Below, piece after piece: positions 36,112-44,060 of a DNA stretch of 64,000 nt (positions are counted from its first letter, which is position 1; each line of letters starts with the position of its first letter). The position numbers and the translations under genes are program-made. The DNA is from Bradyrhizobium algeriense (GTDB lineage: Bacteria; Pseudomonadota; Alphaproteobacteria; Rhizobiales; Xanthobacteraceae). The stretch is taken from the NCBI RefSeq assembly GCF_036924595.1, contig NZ_JAZHRV010000001.1:7901501-7965500 (forward strand). The letters are read 5' to 3'. The notes under the pieces are model-generated. The model made no database searches, was not told the DNA's origin, and saw only the letters and a list, made by a program, of their open reading frames with translations.

Positions 36112-36638
36112 TCCAACTGTGCGTTGGCTCAACGTTAAGTCCTCATTGTACGAACGGATAAATGTGAGCGCGGCGGGCCGCGCGGCGAGTAAAGGAAGAG
36201 AGTAAGTGCAAATCGCAGTATCGATGCCGTTGCCGCGCGGAAGTACTGACGCAGCAAACGATGCTCTCTTCACAAGGGTCGCGTAGCACCGAAATCCGTC
36301 TCCTACTTATGTTGAATATGAGGATCAGCCAGCGCTCGCGGCATACATTCACGGCAGTTCCCTGCGTGATTCGGAATAGCCATCCTTTCTCTGACGCGTT
36401 TCGCCAAAAACCAGGGAGACATATGAAAGAGCCGCAACTCAATCCGCAAGTCTTGACCTCGCCCCTGCGGGTCCAACGCGCACCGCATATGACGAGGATC
36501 ATGCCATCACCTACGTTCGCCTGATTTGATGCTGATGCGGAAGGTGCCTAGGTAACGCTAGTGGGACAGCGCGCTCAAGGTTTTCCGCTGCACCATGCGT
36601 TAACGCAACCGTTCCCCTCCGTTCTTTGTTTGTTGAGA
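36112..36638. other. Intergenic stretch; leader of the gene displaced by IS66
   Basis: No gene recognised. A 12-bp perfect palindrome TGCGTTAACGCA lies at 36596-36607. The last part (to GAGAGGAGGAAC) is the original 5' leader of the small membrane protein gene now at 39177. Confidence 0.5.
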
Positions 36639-36646
36639 GGAGGAAC
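36639..36646 (+). repeat. IS66 target-site duplication, left (GGAGGAAC)
   Basis: Eight bases GGAGGAAC directly before the left inverted repeat, identical to 39166-39173; 8 bp is the IS66-family duplication length. Confidence 0.92.
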
Positions 36647-36704
36647 GTACGCATCCGGTGACGGCCGCCTTGTCGAGTGAGGCGCATTGTTGAGAACTGT
36701 CCTT

Positions 36705-37118
36705 ATGGACAGTGATAGGCGCAGTGCCCAAGTCGAGCGGCTTGAAGTGGTGGACACCGGTCGGCGGCGTCGCTGGTCCGAGGATGAGAAGCTCAAGATC
36801 GTCCTGGAGAGCTTGCAGGCGCCGCGCCAGGTCGCGGCGACAGCGCGGCGATATGGTGTTTCGCGCTCATTGCTGCTCCGATGGCGGCGGTCGTTCCATC
36901 CAGAGCCGAGGGATGCCCCCGGGCAACAAATGGGCTTCGTACCAGCGAGGGTGGTCCCGGACTCCGGCATAAGGCCTGGTCCAGTCGCGCCGGCCAGCAG
37001 CGACGGGTCGATCGAGATCGAGTTTGCTGCCGGGGTTCGGATGCGGATCACGGGCGCGGTCGACGCGGCGACGCTGAAGGCCGCGGTCGCGGCGCTGGCT
37101 GATGGACGGCAGCGATGA
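36705..37118 (+). CDS. tnpA: IS66 accessory protein TnpA
   Basis: 137 residues from ATG 36705. It contains a helix-turn-helix of the transposase-8/IS3-OrfA type: RRRWSEDEKLKIVLESLQAP, then ATARRYGVSRSLLLRWRRSF. The C-terminus SIEIEFAAGVRMRITGAVDAAT is the usual IS66 OrfA ending. Overlaps tnpB by ATGA. Required for transposition in characterised IS66 elements; it probably binds DNA. Confidence 0.93.
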   Translation: MDSDRRSAQVERLEVVDTGRRRRWSEDEKLKIVLESLQAPRQVAATARRYGVSRSLLLRWRRSFHPEPRDAPGQQMGFVPARVVPDSGIRPGPVAPASSDGSIEIEFAAGVRMRITGAVDAATLKAAVAALADGRQR

Positions 37119-37462
37119 TCCCGATTCCGCCGGCGGTGCGGGTGTGGATTGCGACCGGCCACACCGACATGCGCCGCGGCATGAACTCGCTGGCCTTATT
37201 GGTGCAGGAAGCCTTCAAGCGGGACCCGCACGGCGGCGACCTCTATGTGTTCCGTGGCAAAAGCGGCAAGCTGATCAAGATCCTTTGGCACGATGGGCTG
37301 GGCATGTCGCTCTATGCCAAGCGGCTGGAGCGCGGCCGCTTCCTGTGGCCGTCGTCGGCTGATGGCGTGGTGACCATCACCCCAGCCCAGCTTGGCTACC
37401 TGCTTGAGGGCATTGACTGGCGGATGCCGCAACACACGTGGCGACCGCAGGCGGCTGGCTGA
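37115..37462 (+). CDS. tnpB: IS66 accessory protein TnpB (Orf2)
   Basis: 115 residues, the normal length of IS66 Orf2. Family signature: VRVWIATGHTDMRRGMNSLA, LYVFRGKSGKLIKILWHDG, then LYAKRLERGRFLWP and LLEGIDWR. Start ATG 37115 overlaps the tnpA stop. Biochemical role not established in the family. Confidence 0.95.
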   Translation: MIPIPPAVRVWIATGHTDMRRGMNSLALLVQEAFKRDPHGGDLYVFRGKSGKLIKILWHDGLGMSLYAKRLERGRFLWPSSADGVVTITPAQLGYLLEGIDWRMPQHTWRPQAAG

Positions 37463-37534
37463 TCGCTGGGATTTGAATCGATAACACGACGGCAGTTCGG
37501 ACAGCGCCGGCGTGATGTGATTCTCTGGTCGGCG

Positions 37535-39109
37535 ATGGGCGCCGATGATTCTCTCCCCGACGATGTGACCACGCTGAAGGCGATGCTGCGCGCCGAGCGA
37601 GCGGCACGCTTGGCCGCGGAGGCGGAGGCCCAGGCGCGGACCTTGCTGATCGAGAAGCTCAAACTCACGATCAAGAAGCTGCGGCACGAGCAGTTCGGCC
37701 AGTCCTCGGAGCGCGGCGCATTGCTGGATCAGCTCGAGCTGCAGCTCGCCGATCTCGAGGAGAACGCCGCGCAAGCCGAGACCGCGGCGCAGATGGTCGC
37801 AGCCGACAAGATCACGGTGCCATCATTCGAACGCCGCAAGCCGACGCGCCGGCCGCTGCCAGAGCATTTGCCGCGGGAGCGCGTTGTCTATCCGGTGCCT
37901 GCGAGCTGTCCATGCTGCGGCGATAGCCGATTGCGCAAGATTGGCGAGGACGTAACCGAGACGCTGGAGCTCATTCCGCGCCAGTGGAAAGTGATCCAGC
38001 ACGTACGCGAGAAGTTCGTCTGCCGGGCCTGCGAAACGATCACCCAACCTCCGGCTCCCTCGCACCCGATTGCGCGTGGGCGTGCCGGGCCGAAACTGCT
38101 CGCCCATGTCCTGTTCGCCAAGTACGGCCTGCACCTGCCGCTCCATCGTCAGAGCGACGTCTACCGGCGCGAAGGCCTCGACCTCGATGTCTCGACGCTC
38201 GCAGACTGGGTGGGCGCCGCGGCGGCAACCCTGATGCCGCTGGTCGATGCGATCCGAAGCCATGTCTTTGCCGCCGAACGTATCCACGCCGACGACACCA
38301 CAGTGCCGGTCCTGGCCAAGGGCAAGACCCGGACCGGCCGGCTCTGGACCTATGTGCGCGACGACCGCCCGTTTGCCGGCCCAGATCCGCCGGCGGCCGT
38401 GTTCTTCTACTCGCCTGATCGTGGCGGTGCGCATCCGGAGCAGCATCTGGCGGGCTATGCAGGGCTGATGCAGGCCGACGCCTACGCCGGCTTCAGCAAG
38501 CTCTACGAGGCCAATCGCAAGGGAGGCCCGATCATCGAGGCTGCATGCTGGGCGCACGGTAGGCGCAAGTTCTTTGATCTCGCGCGGCTCAGCAAGGCGC
38601 CGATCGCGGCCGAGGCGGTCAGGCGCATCGATGTTCTCTTCGCCATTGAACGCGAGATCAACGGTCTTGCTGCGCAGGAGCGCCTGCGCGTGCGCCAGGA
38701 GCGTAGCCGCCCCCTGATCGTCGAGCTGGAGGCGTGGCTGCGCGAGCAGCGCGCCAAGCTCTCCAGGAACAACGACACGACCAAGGCGATCAACTACTGC
38801 CTCAGCCGCTGGGATGCCTTCACCCGCTTCCTCGACGATGGGCGCCTGTGCATGTCGAACAACGCCGCCGAACGCGAGCTACGGGCGGTCGCTGTGGGAA
38901 GAAGAAATTGGACCTTCGCCGGCTCCGATGAGGGTGGCCGGCGTGCGGCGGCGATCTACACCCTCATTGCCAGCGCCAAGCTCAACGACATTGATCCCCA
39001 GGCTTGGCTCGCCGACGTGCTGGCGCGCCTGCCGGATCACCCTGCCAAGCGCATTCACCAACTGCTGCCTTGGAATTGGCAGCCTCAGAGCGTCGCTCAC
39101 GCCGCTTAA
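37535..39109 (+). CDS. tnpC: IS66 transposase TnpC
   Basis: 524 residues from ATG 37535. Order: N-terminal leucine-zipper-like coiled coil (LKAMLRAERAARLAAEAEAQ, LIEKLKLTIKKLRHEQFGQSS), zinc-finger motif CPCCGDSRLRKIGEDVTE with CRACE downstream, DDE transposase core with HADDTTVPVL and CWAHGRRKFFDL, and MSNNAAERELRAVAVGRRNW carrying the catalytic Glu, then the IS66 C-terminal domain (YTLIASAKLNDIDPQAWLADVL). Full length, so probably functional. Confidence 0.96.
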   Translation: MGADDSLPDDVTTLKAMLRAERAARLAAEAEAQARTLLIEKLKLTIKKLRHEQFGQSSERGALLDQLELQLADLEENAAQAETAAQMVAADKITVPSFERRKPTRRPLPEHLPRERVVYPVPASCPCCGDSRLRKIGEDVTETLELIPRQWKVIQHVREKFVCRACETITQPPAPSHPIARGRAGPKLLAHVLFAKYGLHLPLHRQSDVYRREGLDLDVSTLADWVGAAAATLMPLVDAIRSHVFAAERIHADDTTVPVLAKGKTRTGRLWTYVRDDRPFAGPDPPAAVFFYSPDRGGAHPEQHLAGYAGLMQADAYAGFSKLYEANRKGGPIIEAACWAHGRRKFFDLARLSKAPIAAEAVRRIDVLFAIEREINGLAAQERLRVRQERSRPLIVELEAWLREQRAKLSRNNDTTKAINYCLSRWDAFTRFLDDGRLCMSNNAAERELRAVAVGRRNWTFAGSDEGGRRAAAIYTLIASAKLNDIDPQAWLADVLARLPDHPAKRIHQLLPWNWQPQSVAHAA

Positions 39110-39165
39110 GCGCGGTCAGCCTGTCGCCAAAAACGGCCTACCCGGGGCCGTCGCCGGATGCGTAC

Positions 39166-39173
39166 GGAGGAAC
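39166..39173 (+). repeat. IS66 target-site duplication, right (GGAGGAAC)
   Basis: Copy of 36639-36646 immediately after the right inverted repeat; it also forms the ribosome binding site of the following small gene. Confidence 0.92.
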
Positions 39174-39176
39174 ACC

Positions 39177-39263
39177 ATGCCCCCCGTATTCATCCTTTGG
39201 GCCGTCCCCACGATCATCGTGCTCGGTGGCGTCAGCTATTATTTTCTTCGTGTAGTGCACTAG
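39177..39263 (+). CDS. Small membrane protein (28 aa)
   Basis: ATG 39177 is preceded by GGAGG at 7 bp. The peptide PPVFILWAVPTIIVLGG then VSYYFLRVVH is one membrane helix with aromatic ends. The IS66 insertion separated it from its native leader (36580-36646), but the target duplication kept the ribosome site. A stem with CCCAGCG/CGCTGGG arms at about 39330-39362 could end the transcript. Function unknown. Confidence 0.6.
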   Translation: MPPVFILWAVPTIIVLGGVSYYFLRVVH

Positions 39264-39482
39264 CGTTGAACCATTCCGGCGATGTTGGTGCCCATCTATT
39301 TGATCGATGCCAGCACTGACGGGAAGCCCAGCGCGGCGTCCCCATTGCCCCGCGGCGCTGGGCCTTAGCCCGCGGATTCGGCCATGAAACACGCATTTGC
39401 GATGATCGGCGTCGTAGGCTGGGAATGTCCCTAACAAGGACGATACGGCTGCGGGTCCTGTCCCGTATTTAAGTCCCAGAGC

Positions 39483-39486
39483 CTAA
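39483..39486 (+). repeat. IS701-like target duplication, left (CTAA)
   Basis: CTAA fits the YTAR 4-bp target of IS701-family elements; its partner is 40929-40932. Confidence 0.8.
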
Positions 39487-40928
39487 CACTACTTTGGCAG
39501 AATCGTTTGAAGTTCGTCACGGATACGTTTCCGACAATGTGGACATCGCTCTGACGGCGGCCGAAGGATGAGGTCGACGATGGCGTGACGTACGGCGGGC
39601 ATGGTTGGCTGAGGCGGAGGCCCGTTGATTCTTTTTTTTCCGCCCCGCGTATGCGAGGCGACGATGCTGCAGGAAGGCGTAGGCAATCATTGTCATCAGG
39701 GCGTGGCGATGCAGGCCCTGCCATGATCGCCCTTCGAAGTGATCAAGTCCAAGCTCCTCCTTCAACTGCTGATGCGCCTGCTCACAAATCCATCGTGCCT
39801 TGATGGTAGCGGCCAGTGTGCGCAGATCCGTCGCCGCAGGGAGGTTGGCGAGATAGTATTTCTTCTCCCCTGAAGCACGTTGTTCACCAATGAGCCAAGC
39901 TTCGTCGCCCGGGAGATGCTGCTGACCTTTATCCCATATCCGCTGCGGAGGGCCGTCGGCGGTGCGAACACGGACAGCCGCAAATCGGGCTTTCAGCCGA
40001 CCCTTCGTCCCGCTGCGCCAACTCACGGTTTTCCATTTGGCGCTGGCCAGCATCTGTTCTGCCGCAATCGATAAGATATCGGGCACATGGTGCTTTCGTG
40101 GTTTCCCGCGGACTTTAGTAATCGGCCAAATGAGCTGTACATCAACCGGGTACACCTTGAGGTGCCGAGGAATGCCGACGGCCCAGGCCAGCCCGCGTTC
40201 GGTTAGCCCTTGTCGAAACGGTGCGCTGAGCCCGTATCCTGCATCCGCCAGCACACATCCAAAGCGCACGTTGGCTGCCATCGCTCGATCAACCTCGGCC
40301 AAAGCAATTTCCGGCTTGGATCGTGCCGTTCGGTATTCGATCGGCACGCGAGCATGCTTCAATCGAGACACATTGGCTGTCCAGCTCTCGGGCAGAAAGA
40401 GACGCAATGCGACCATCACGGGCACTTCGCCGCGCGCAAGTGTCAGCGACACCAGCGTTTGGCAATTTGCCGTTTTGCCAAGAGAGGACGCATATTGAGC
40501 CGCGACACCAACCGAGCGGTCGCCCTTCTTCGGCATTGCCGTGTCGTCAATAACAAGCACCGCATCCTTGCCGCCGACAAGCCGGTCCGCCTGGTTGAGC
40601 AGTTCGGATTCTAGCGGCGTCGCGTCCCAGACGCCATCGGCGATGAAATGGTGCAACTGATCGTAGTTGCCGGTTGCAAGGCGTTCTGCCATCGGCTGAA
40701 CGCTTTTGCGATCGCCAGGGCCGATCAATCCCGCAACGTACAAGGGGCACATCCGCTGCCGGGTCTTATGACCCAGTCGATCCAGGAACGGCTTCAGCCA
40801 ACGTTCGAGTTCGTCTTCCCATTCCGCCATCGGTCAGCCCTCCAAGAGCCGACCACCCATGAATCATTGAAAAATCGATTCGGGAATCCTAATAAAACGC
40901 CCAAATCTAACAATCTGCCAAAGTAGTG
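39487..40928 (-). mobile_element. IS701-family insertion sequence (1442 bp)
   Basis: Left end CACTACTTTGGCAGAATCG (plus strand from 39487) matches the complement of the right end, which reads CACTACTTTGGCAGATTG inward from 40928. Flanked by CTAA on both sides. Encodes one DDE transposase on the minus strand whose last codons lie in the terminal repeat. Confidence 0.9.
39517..40830 (-). CDS. IS701-family transposase, apparent frameshift near C-terminus
   Basis: 437 residues in this frame. DDE superfamily core: VLVIDDTAMPKKGDRSVGVAAQYA (first Asp), RFGCVLADAGYG (second Asp) and CEQAHQQLKEELGLDHFEGRSW (Glu), followed by HALMTMIAYAFLQHRRLA. The expected C-terminus (KRINGPPPQPTMPAVRHAIVDLILR to ILPK, stop at 39489) is in the +1 frame. 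The switch point is a run of eight A on the coding strand (T8 at 39632-39639), so transcripts with seven A would encode the full protein. Either slippage expression or an inactivating insertion. Confidence 0.9.
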   Translation of the reverse strand: MAEWEDELERWLKPFLDRLGHKTRQRMCPLYVAGLIGPGDRKSVQPMAERLATGNYDQLHHFIADGVWDATPLESELLNQADRLVGGKDAVLVIDDTAMPKKGDRSVGVAAQYASSLGKTANCQTLVSLTLARGEVPVMVALRLFLPESWTANVSRLKHARVPIEYRTARSKPEIALAEVDRAMAANVRFGCVLADAGYGLSAPFRQGLTERGLAWAVGIPRHLKVYPVDVQLIWPITKVRGKPRKHHVPDILSIAAEQMLASAKWKTVSWRSGTKGRLKARFAAVRVRTADGPPQRIWDKGQQHLPGDEAWLIGEQRASGEKKYYLANLPAATDLRTLAATIKARWICEQAHQQLKEELGLDHFEGRSWQGLHRHALMTMIAYAFLQHRRLAYAGRKKKNQRASASANHARRTSRHRRPHPSAAVRAMSTLSETYP

Positions 40929-40932
40929 CTAA
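40929..40932 (+). repeat. IS701-like target duplication, right (CTAA)
   Basis: Partner of 39483-39486. Confidence 0.8.
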
Positions 40933-41001
40933 GTCGAGTTAGCTAGTCTCGTGTCCCCTCGAACTAGATCCAGCGTGCTACAGTGCGGCAGGAGGTCAAA
41001 A

Positions 41002-41223
41002 GTGCCCATTTACCGACTATTGCAGAACGTTCCGTTGGGTCCCGACGAGGTAAAGCGGCTTGCCGATGCCTACGAACACACGTTGAGCGTTCTGTCCGTA
41101 AAAGACCGCAACGATCCTCTGGCCGAATTCATTGCCAAGAAAATAATCGAGATCGGTCAGACGGGCCTCAAAGACCCAGCGCAAATTTCGGCGCGCGCGA
41201 TCGAAGAACTTGGACTTCCGTAA
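41002..41223 (+). CDS. Small conserved-type hypothetical protein (73 aa)
   Basis: GTG 41002 has GGAGG six bases upstream; the longer frame from 40951 is not supported. Sequence PIYRLLQNVPLGPDEVKRLADAYEHTL, then DPLAEFIAKKIIEIGQTGLKDPAQISARAIEELGLP: an all-helical small protein of a kind common in Bradyrhizobium, function unknown. The IS701 copy ends 73 bp upstream of the start and may have removed its promoter. A perfect 9-bp stem terminator overlaps its stop codon. Confidence 0.75.
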   Translation: MPIYRLLQNVPLGPDEVKRLADAYEHTLSVLSVKDRNDPLAEFIAKKIIEIGQTGLKDPAQISARAIEELGLP

Positions 41224-41248
41224 GGCGGCCTCAGTTGGCGGCCGCCTT
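41222..41248 (+). terminator. Intrinsic terminator-like hairpin
   Basis: AAGGCGGCC (41222-41230) pairs perfectly with GGCCGCCTT (41240-41248) across a 9-base loop, followed by CATTTCAAAATGTTT. The U tract is weak. Confidence 0.65.
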
Positions 41249-41261
41249 CATTTCAAAATGT

Positions 41262-41359
41262 TTGGCCCCTTTGAGACATGCCGACGGACGACCAGAATGT
41301 CTGTTTCCTAGGGTAGACCGGAAGTGATCCGCCGGCGGTCAGAATGACGGGAATGACCC
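41262..41359 (+). repeat. Dispersed intergenic repeat, copy I
   Basis: TTGGCCCCTTTGAGACATG, AGGGTAGACCGGAAGTGA and GACGGGAATGACCC. Confidence 0.9.
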
Positions 41360-41373
41360 ATAGCTGCCAATAC

Positions 41374-41661
41374 TTAATCCGGGGGTCGGTGCAGTAAATG
41401 CCATTTTTCACGCGCGGTTTTCTTTGATCCGCCGCGCCGGATTTCATCTTCGCAAAAATCCTTCCAGTACCGGTGGGTACAATATAGCCCGAACAACCAG
41501 AGAAAGACGAACACTAGAACAAGCGGACCAATCAAGTTCTTCGCGAAGTTGGTTGGATCGAAAATCTTCAGCAGGCAAATCAAGGCGAGACATAGGGCTC
41601 CACCGACTGCGAAACTTCGCGCTCGTAACCGCCAAACTCGGACCTTAGCTGAAACAGGCAT
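41374..41661 (-). CDS. Small integral membrane protein (95 aa)
   Basis: Two membrane helices, about residues 16-34 (SFAVGGALCLALICLLKIF) and 43-62 (LIGPLVLVFVFLWLFGLY), between a basic N-terminus (PVSAKVRVWRLRARS) and a charged C-tail HRYWKDFCEDEIRRGGSKK. No family recognised. The upstream neighbour on the same strand is another small membrane protein (41756-42055), 94 bp away, so they may be co-transcribed. Confidence 0.6.
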   Translation of the reverse strand: MPVSAKVRVWRLRARSFAVGGALCLALICLLKIFDPTNFAKNLIGPLVLVFVFLWLFGLYCTHRYWKDFCEDEIRRGGSKKTAREKWHLLHRPPD

Positions 41662-41755
41662 CCCTCTTCCTTGAGCACTAGATCGATTGAGTTCCCATCA
41701 AAGCCTCTAGCTGTCGGGCGTTGCCTTCCAAGCAGTCCCGTGAGGGCCGGACAAG

Positions 41756-42055
41756 TCAACGAAAGATTTGAAGAATCAGCGCGGGTGAAGCCGCGGCTAC
41801 TGCGCCGGCGAAACATCCGATAAATCCAACAGCAATGGCCCCAATCCAACCGTGCGTGTCCCATCCATATGCCACGCCGACTATCGTTCCGAAGCTGATC
41901 GCGCAGAACGCCCAGATTGCGTGGAGGACGTTGGTGATCTTTTTAAATGCAAGCCGCTGCGATGGAGAAAAGCGAAATCCAAATTGCAGGACCATGATGA
42001 GCGCCGCAGCGGCAACGCAAAGCGCTCCAAAAGCAAAGTAGAGAAGCGGATTCAT
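41756..42055 (-). CDS. Small integral membrane protein (99 aa)
   Basis: From ATG 42055; an upstream extension to 42172 reads through repeat sequence. Three hydrophobic segments: NPLLYFAFGALCVAAAALIMV, AIWAFCAISFGTIVGVAYGW and WIGAIAVGFIGCFAGAVAAA, with LILQIFR at the end. No family recognised. Confidence 0.65.
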   Translation of the reverse strand: MNPLLYFAFGALCVAAAALIMVLQFGFRFSPSQRLAFKKITNVLHAIWAFCAISFGTIVGVAYGWDTHGWIGAIAVGFIGCFAGAVAAASPALILQIFR

Positions 42056-42126
42056 GCAACAGTTGTGGCGGGATTTACCTAAAACTAAATGAAAGCATCG
42101 AAGGCATTTGTAATTACTTCCGCTTC

Positions 42127-42223
42127 TGGCACCTTTGAGACATGCCGGCGGACACTGAGAATGTCTGTTCATCGGGGTAGACCGGAAGTCATCGGCGCAC
42201 AGCCAGAACGACGCGATTGACCC
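42127..42223 (+). repeat. Dispersed intergenic repeat, copy J
   Basis: TGGCACCTTTGAGACATG, GGGGTAGACCGGAAGTCA, CGGCGCACAGCCAG and GACGCGATTGACCC. Its right half is the closest match to the half beyond the intron at 22663. Confidence 0.92.
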
Positions 42224-42300
42224 TTAGCGGACCTGATCTGTTCGACCATCCTAAAATGGTGTAGACTAGCACTACATCCCTGATGCGATGCAGCGCATAA

Positions 42301-42834
42301 ATGAAATTGTTTGAGCTATGTCTTGCCTTCGCTGCTTTGAGCGGCGTGATAGTCTGCGCACCGCCCTTTGCGCACGCGCAAGCCAAGGCGCCCATCGCAT
42401 ATTTTCTTGATGAGACGTCAGATGGCGCCGTGCCGAACAACCTGCCTGCCAACGCGAGGGACGTTATCGTCGCTAAGGCTCGCTTTGTAGAGCCGCCAAT
42501 TTGGCTCCTTGGCCGTCACGGCGAGGTACCTGGTAACGACGTGTTCGCGACAAAAGTCGAGATTACCGACTTAAAGAGAGGCAGCGCCGAAAACGGTCGT
42601 GTCTTCGATGTCCGGATGGGGCTACGAACAGACTACCGAGACTTTGCCCACCCGGTCGCCATTCCCCGAACACCTGACCAACTCAGTCAGGAATACACGG
42701 TGATAATCTACTCGGCAGAAGACGGCATTCGTCGTCTGGCGTCATTCATGATCAGCCCCTCCCAGCACGCTCGATGGGAGGCCGAAGTATCCGCATTTCT
42801 CCGGGGGCAAAGCCCATTTTCTACGAATAAGTGA
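42301..42834 (+). CDS. Exported hypothetical protein (177 aa)
   Basis: Signal peptide KLFELCLAFAALSGVIVCAPPFAHAQA, then a globular domain: APIAYFLDETSDGAVPN, LKRGSAENGRVFDVRMGLRTD and QEYTVIIYSAEDGIRRLASFMIS. Charged and mixed alpha/beta in pattern, no catalytic motif or family recognised. Convergent with the Sel1-repeat gene, 56 bp apart at their 3' ends. Confidence 0.7.
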   Translation: MKLFELCLAFAALSGVIVCAPPFAHAQAKAPIAYFLDETSDGAVPNNLPANARDVIVAKARFVEPPIWLLGRHGEVPGNDVFATKVEITDLKRGSAENGRVFDVRMGLRTDYRDFAHPVAIPRTPDQLSQEYTVIIYSAEDGIRRLASFMISPSQHARWEAEVSAFLRGQSPFSTNK

Positions 42835-42890
42835 AGCACGAGTCCGCTGCTGATCCACAGCAGACATTGCTTCCGCGACGCACTGGAATA

Positions 42891-43595
42891 CTACCGTTCC
42901 GGTTTCGACTTCCACTCAACCGCCAGCTTCTGCGCTTCGGCGATCTGTGCCGGGGTCATCTGCTGCGCGACGCGATTTCGATTGCTGATCGCATCTTGGT
43001 CACTTCGCGCAGCCGCCAAACTGAGCCACATGTATGCTTGAATATTGTCTTGCGGCACGCCTAGTCCCGTAGCGTAACAGAGGCCAAGATATACCTGCGC
43101 TCCAATATGACCTTGGTCTGCAGCGCGGCGAAACCACTTCGCAGCCTCGATCCGGTTCTCGGACACGGCCACGCCCGCGAAATGCAGGACCCCGACGTTG
43201 AACTGCGCACCATCGTTACCGCGCTCGGCGGCAAGGTGATACCACTTCAATGCTTCAGCTTTGTTCTGAGGCACCCCATTGCCGTTGTCGTACAAGGTCC
43301 CCAAGTTGTACTGGGCGAAGGTATGGCCTTGATCGGCTGCGAGGCGCCACCACTTTGCAGCCCTAGCGTAATTTTTCGGCACACCTTGGCCGCCGTCGTA
43401 CATGAACCCGAGTGCGTACTGCGCCTCGGCATTGCCTTGGTCGGCCAGCGGACGCCAGAGCCGTAGCGCGGTTGCGTAGTCGCGTCTGCTATGCGCCGCC
43501 TGCGCATCCTCAAACGGCCCCGCAACAGCGCCTCCCGCCATCGACAGCGGCGAAGCGAGCGCGAGAAGGACCAGGAGGATTCGGACGATCGGCAT
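42891..43595 (-). CDS. Exported Sel1-repeat (TPR-like) protein
   Basis: 234 residues from ATG 43595, with GAGG six bases upstream. Signal peptide PIVRILLVLLALASPLSMAGGAVA, then four 36-residue Sel1 repeats beginning ADQGNAEAQYALGFMYDGG, ADQGHTFAQYNLGTLYDNG, AERGNDGAQFNVGVLHFAG and ADQGHIGAQVYLGLCYATG, and a C-terminal helix AEAQKLAVEWKSKPER. Sel1 repeats mediate protein-protein contacts in periplasmic or envelope assemblies; the partner is not identifiable here. Confidence 0.92.
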   Translation of the reverse strand: MPIVRILLVLLALASPLSMAGGAVAGPFEDAQAAHSRRDYATALRLWRPLADQGNAEAQYALGFMYDGGQGVPKNYARAAKWWRLAADQGHTFAQYNLGTLYDNGNGVPQNKAEALKWYHLAAERGNDGAQFNVGVLHFAGVAVSENRIEAAKWFRRAADQGHIGAQVYLGLCYATGLGVPQDNIQAYMWLSLAAARSDQDAISNRNRVAQQMTPAQIAEAQKLAVEWKSKPER

Positions 43596-44060
43596 GGGAA
43601 ACCTCAATTGGCGTCGCGCGATCGGCGCGGCACGCGCCGCCGTCGCGACGATGGCGGCTTGTTTGTCGCGGGCCGCCCGCGATAGGTTCACCGCCGACGG
43701 CCTCTTGCGGACACAAACGAACGACCATTGCGCATTAGCCCGGATCCGTGCCTTTGCAAGCATGTCGCCTATTGGCACCTTTGAGACATGCCCGCCTGTC
43801 ATGAGAATGTCCGTTCACCGGGGTGGACTGGAAGTCGGGTTAAATCGACGCGATTGACCCAAAAAATGCGACGTCACGCAGCACTTAGGCGGATCGCTTC
43901 CAAGCGTCGACAGGCCGACACCAGAATGGTATAAGCCCGGCTTCCATCTAGGATTTCCCGATGTTGATCAGGATTATTTCCGAGTTCTGAGCCGATAACG
44001 CGCCGCCGGTCCATCGCAGGATGGACTCGACGAGTACATTCACGGCACGGAGCGATCCAG
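43596..44060. other. Intergenic region with dispersed repeat copy K
   Basis: Apart from copy K and the leader of the phosphotransferase gene, no gene or RNA is recognised. Confidence 0.5.
43772..43859 (+). repeat. Dispersed intergenic repeat, copy K
   Basis: TTGGCACCTTTGAGACATG, GGGGTGGACTGGAAGTCG and GACGCGATTGACCC, with about 10 bp missing in the right half. Confidence 0.9.

Larger units (their letters stand above)
36647..39165 (+). mobile_element. IS66-family insertion sequence (2519 bp)
   Basis: Left end GTACGCATCCGGTGACGGCC (36647-36666) is the inverted complement of the right end GGCCGTCGCCGGATGCGTAC (39146-39165), one mismatch in 20. Flanks are perfect 8-bp duplications GGAGGAAC. It carries the standard tnpA-tnpB-tnpC set, all intact. 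The insertion lies inside the ribosome binding site of a 28-residue membrane protein gene, and the duplication restores that site. Confidence 0.95.

Noticed and set aside
2977..43861. Short ORFs reading the complement of the dispersed repeat (NGHRQGRSPC-type peptides)
   Set aside because: They occur only because the repeat lacks stops in one frame; starts differ between copies and no ribosome sites are present.
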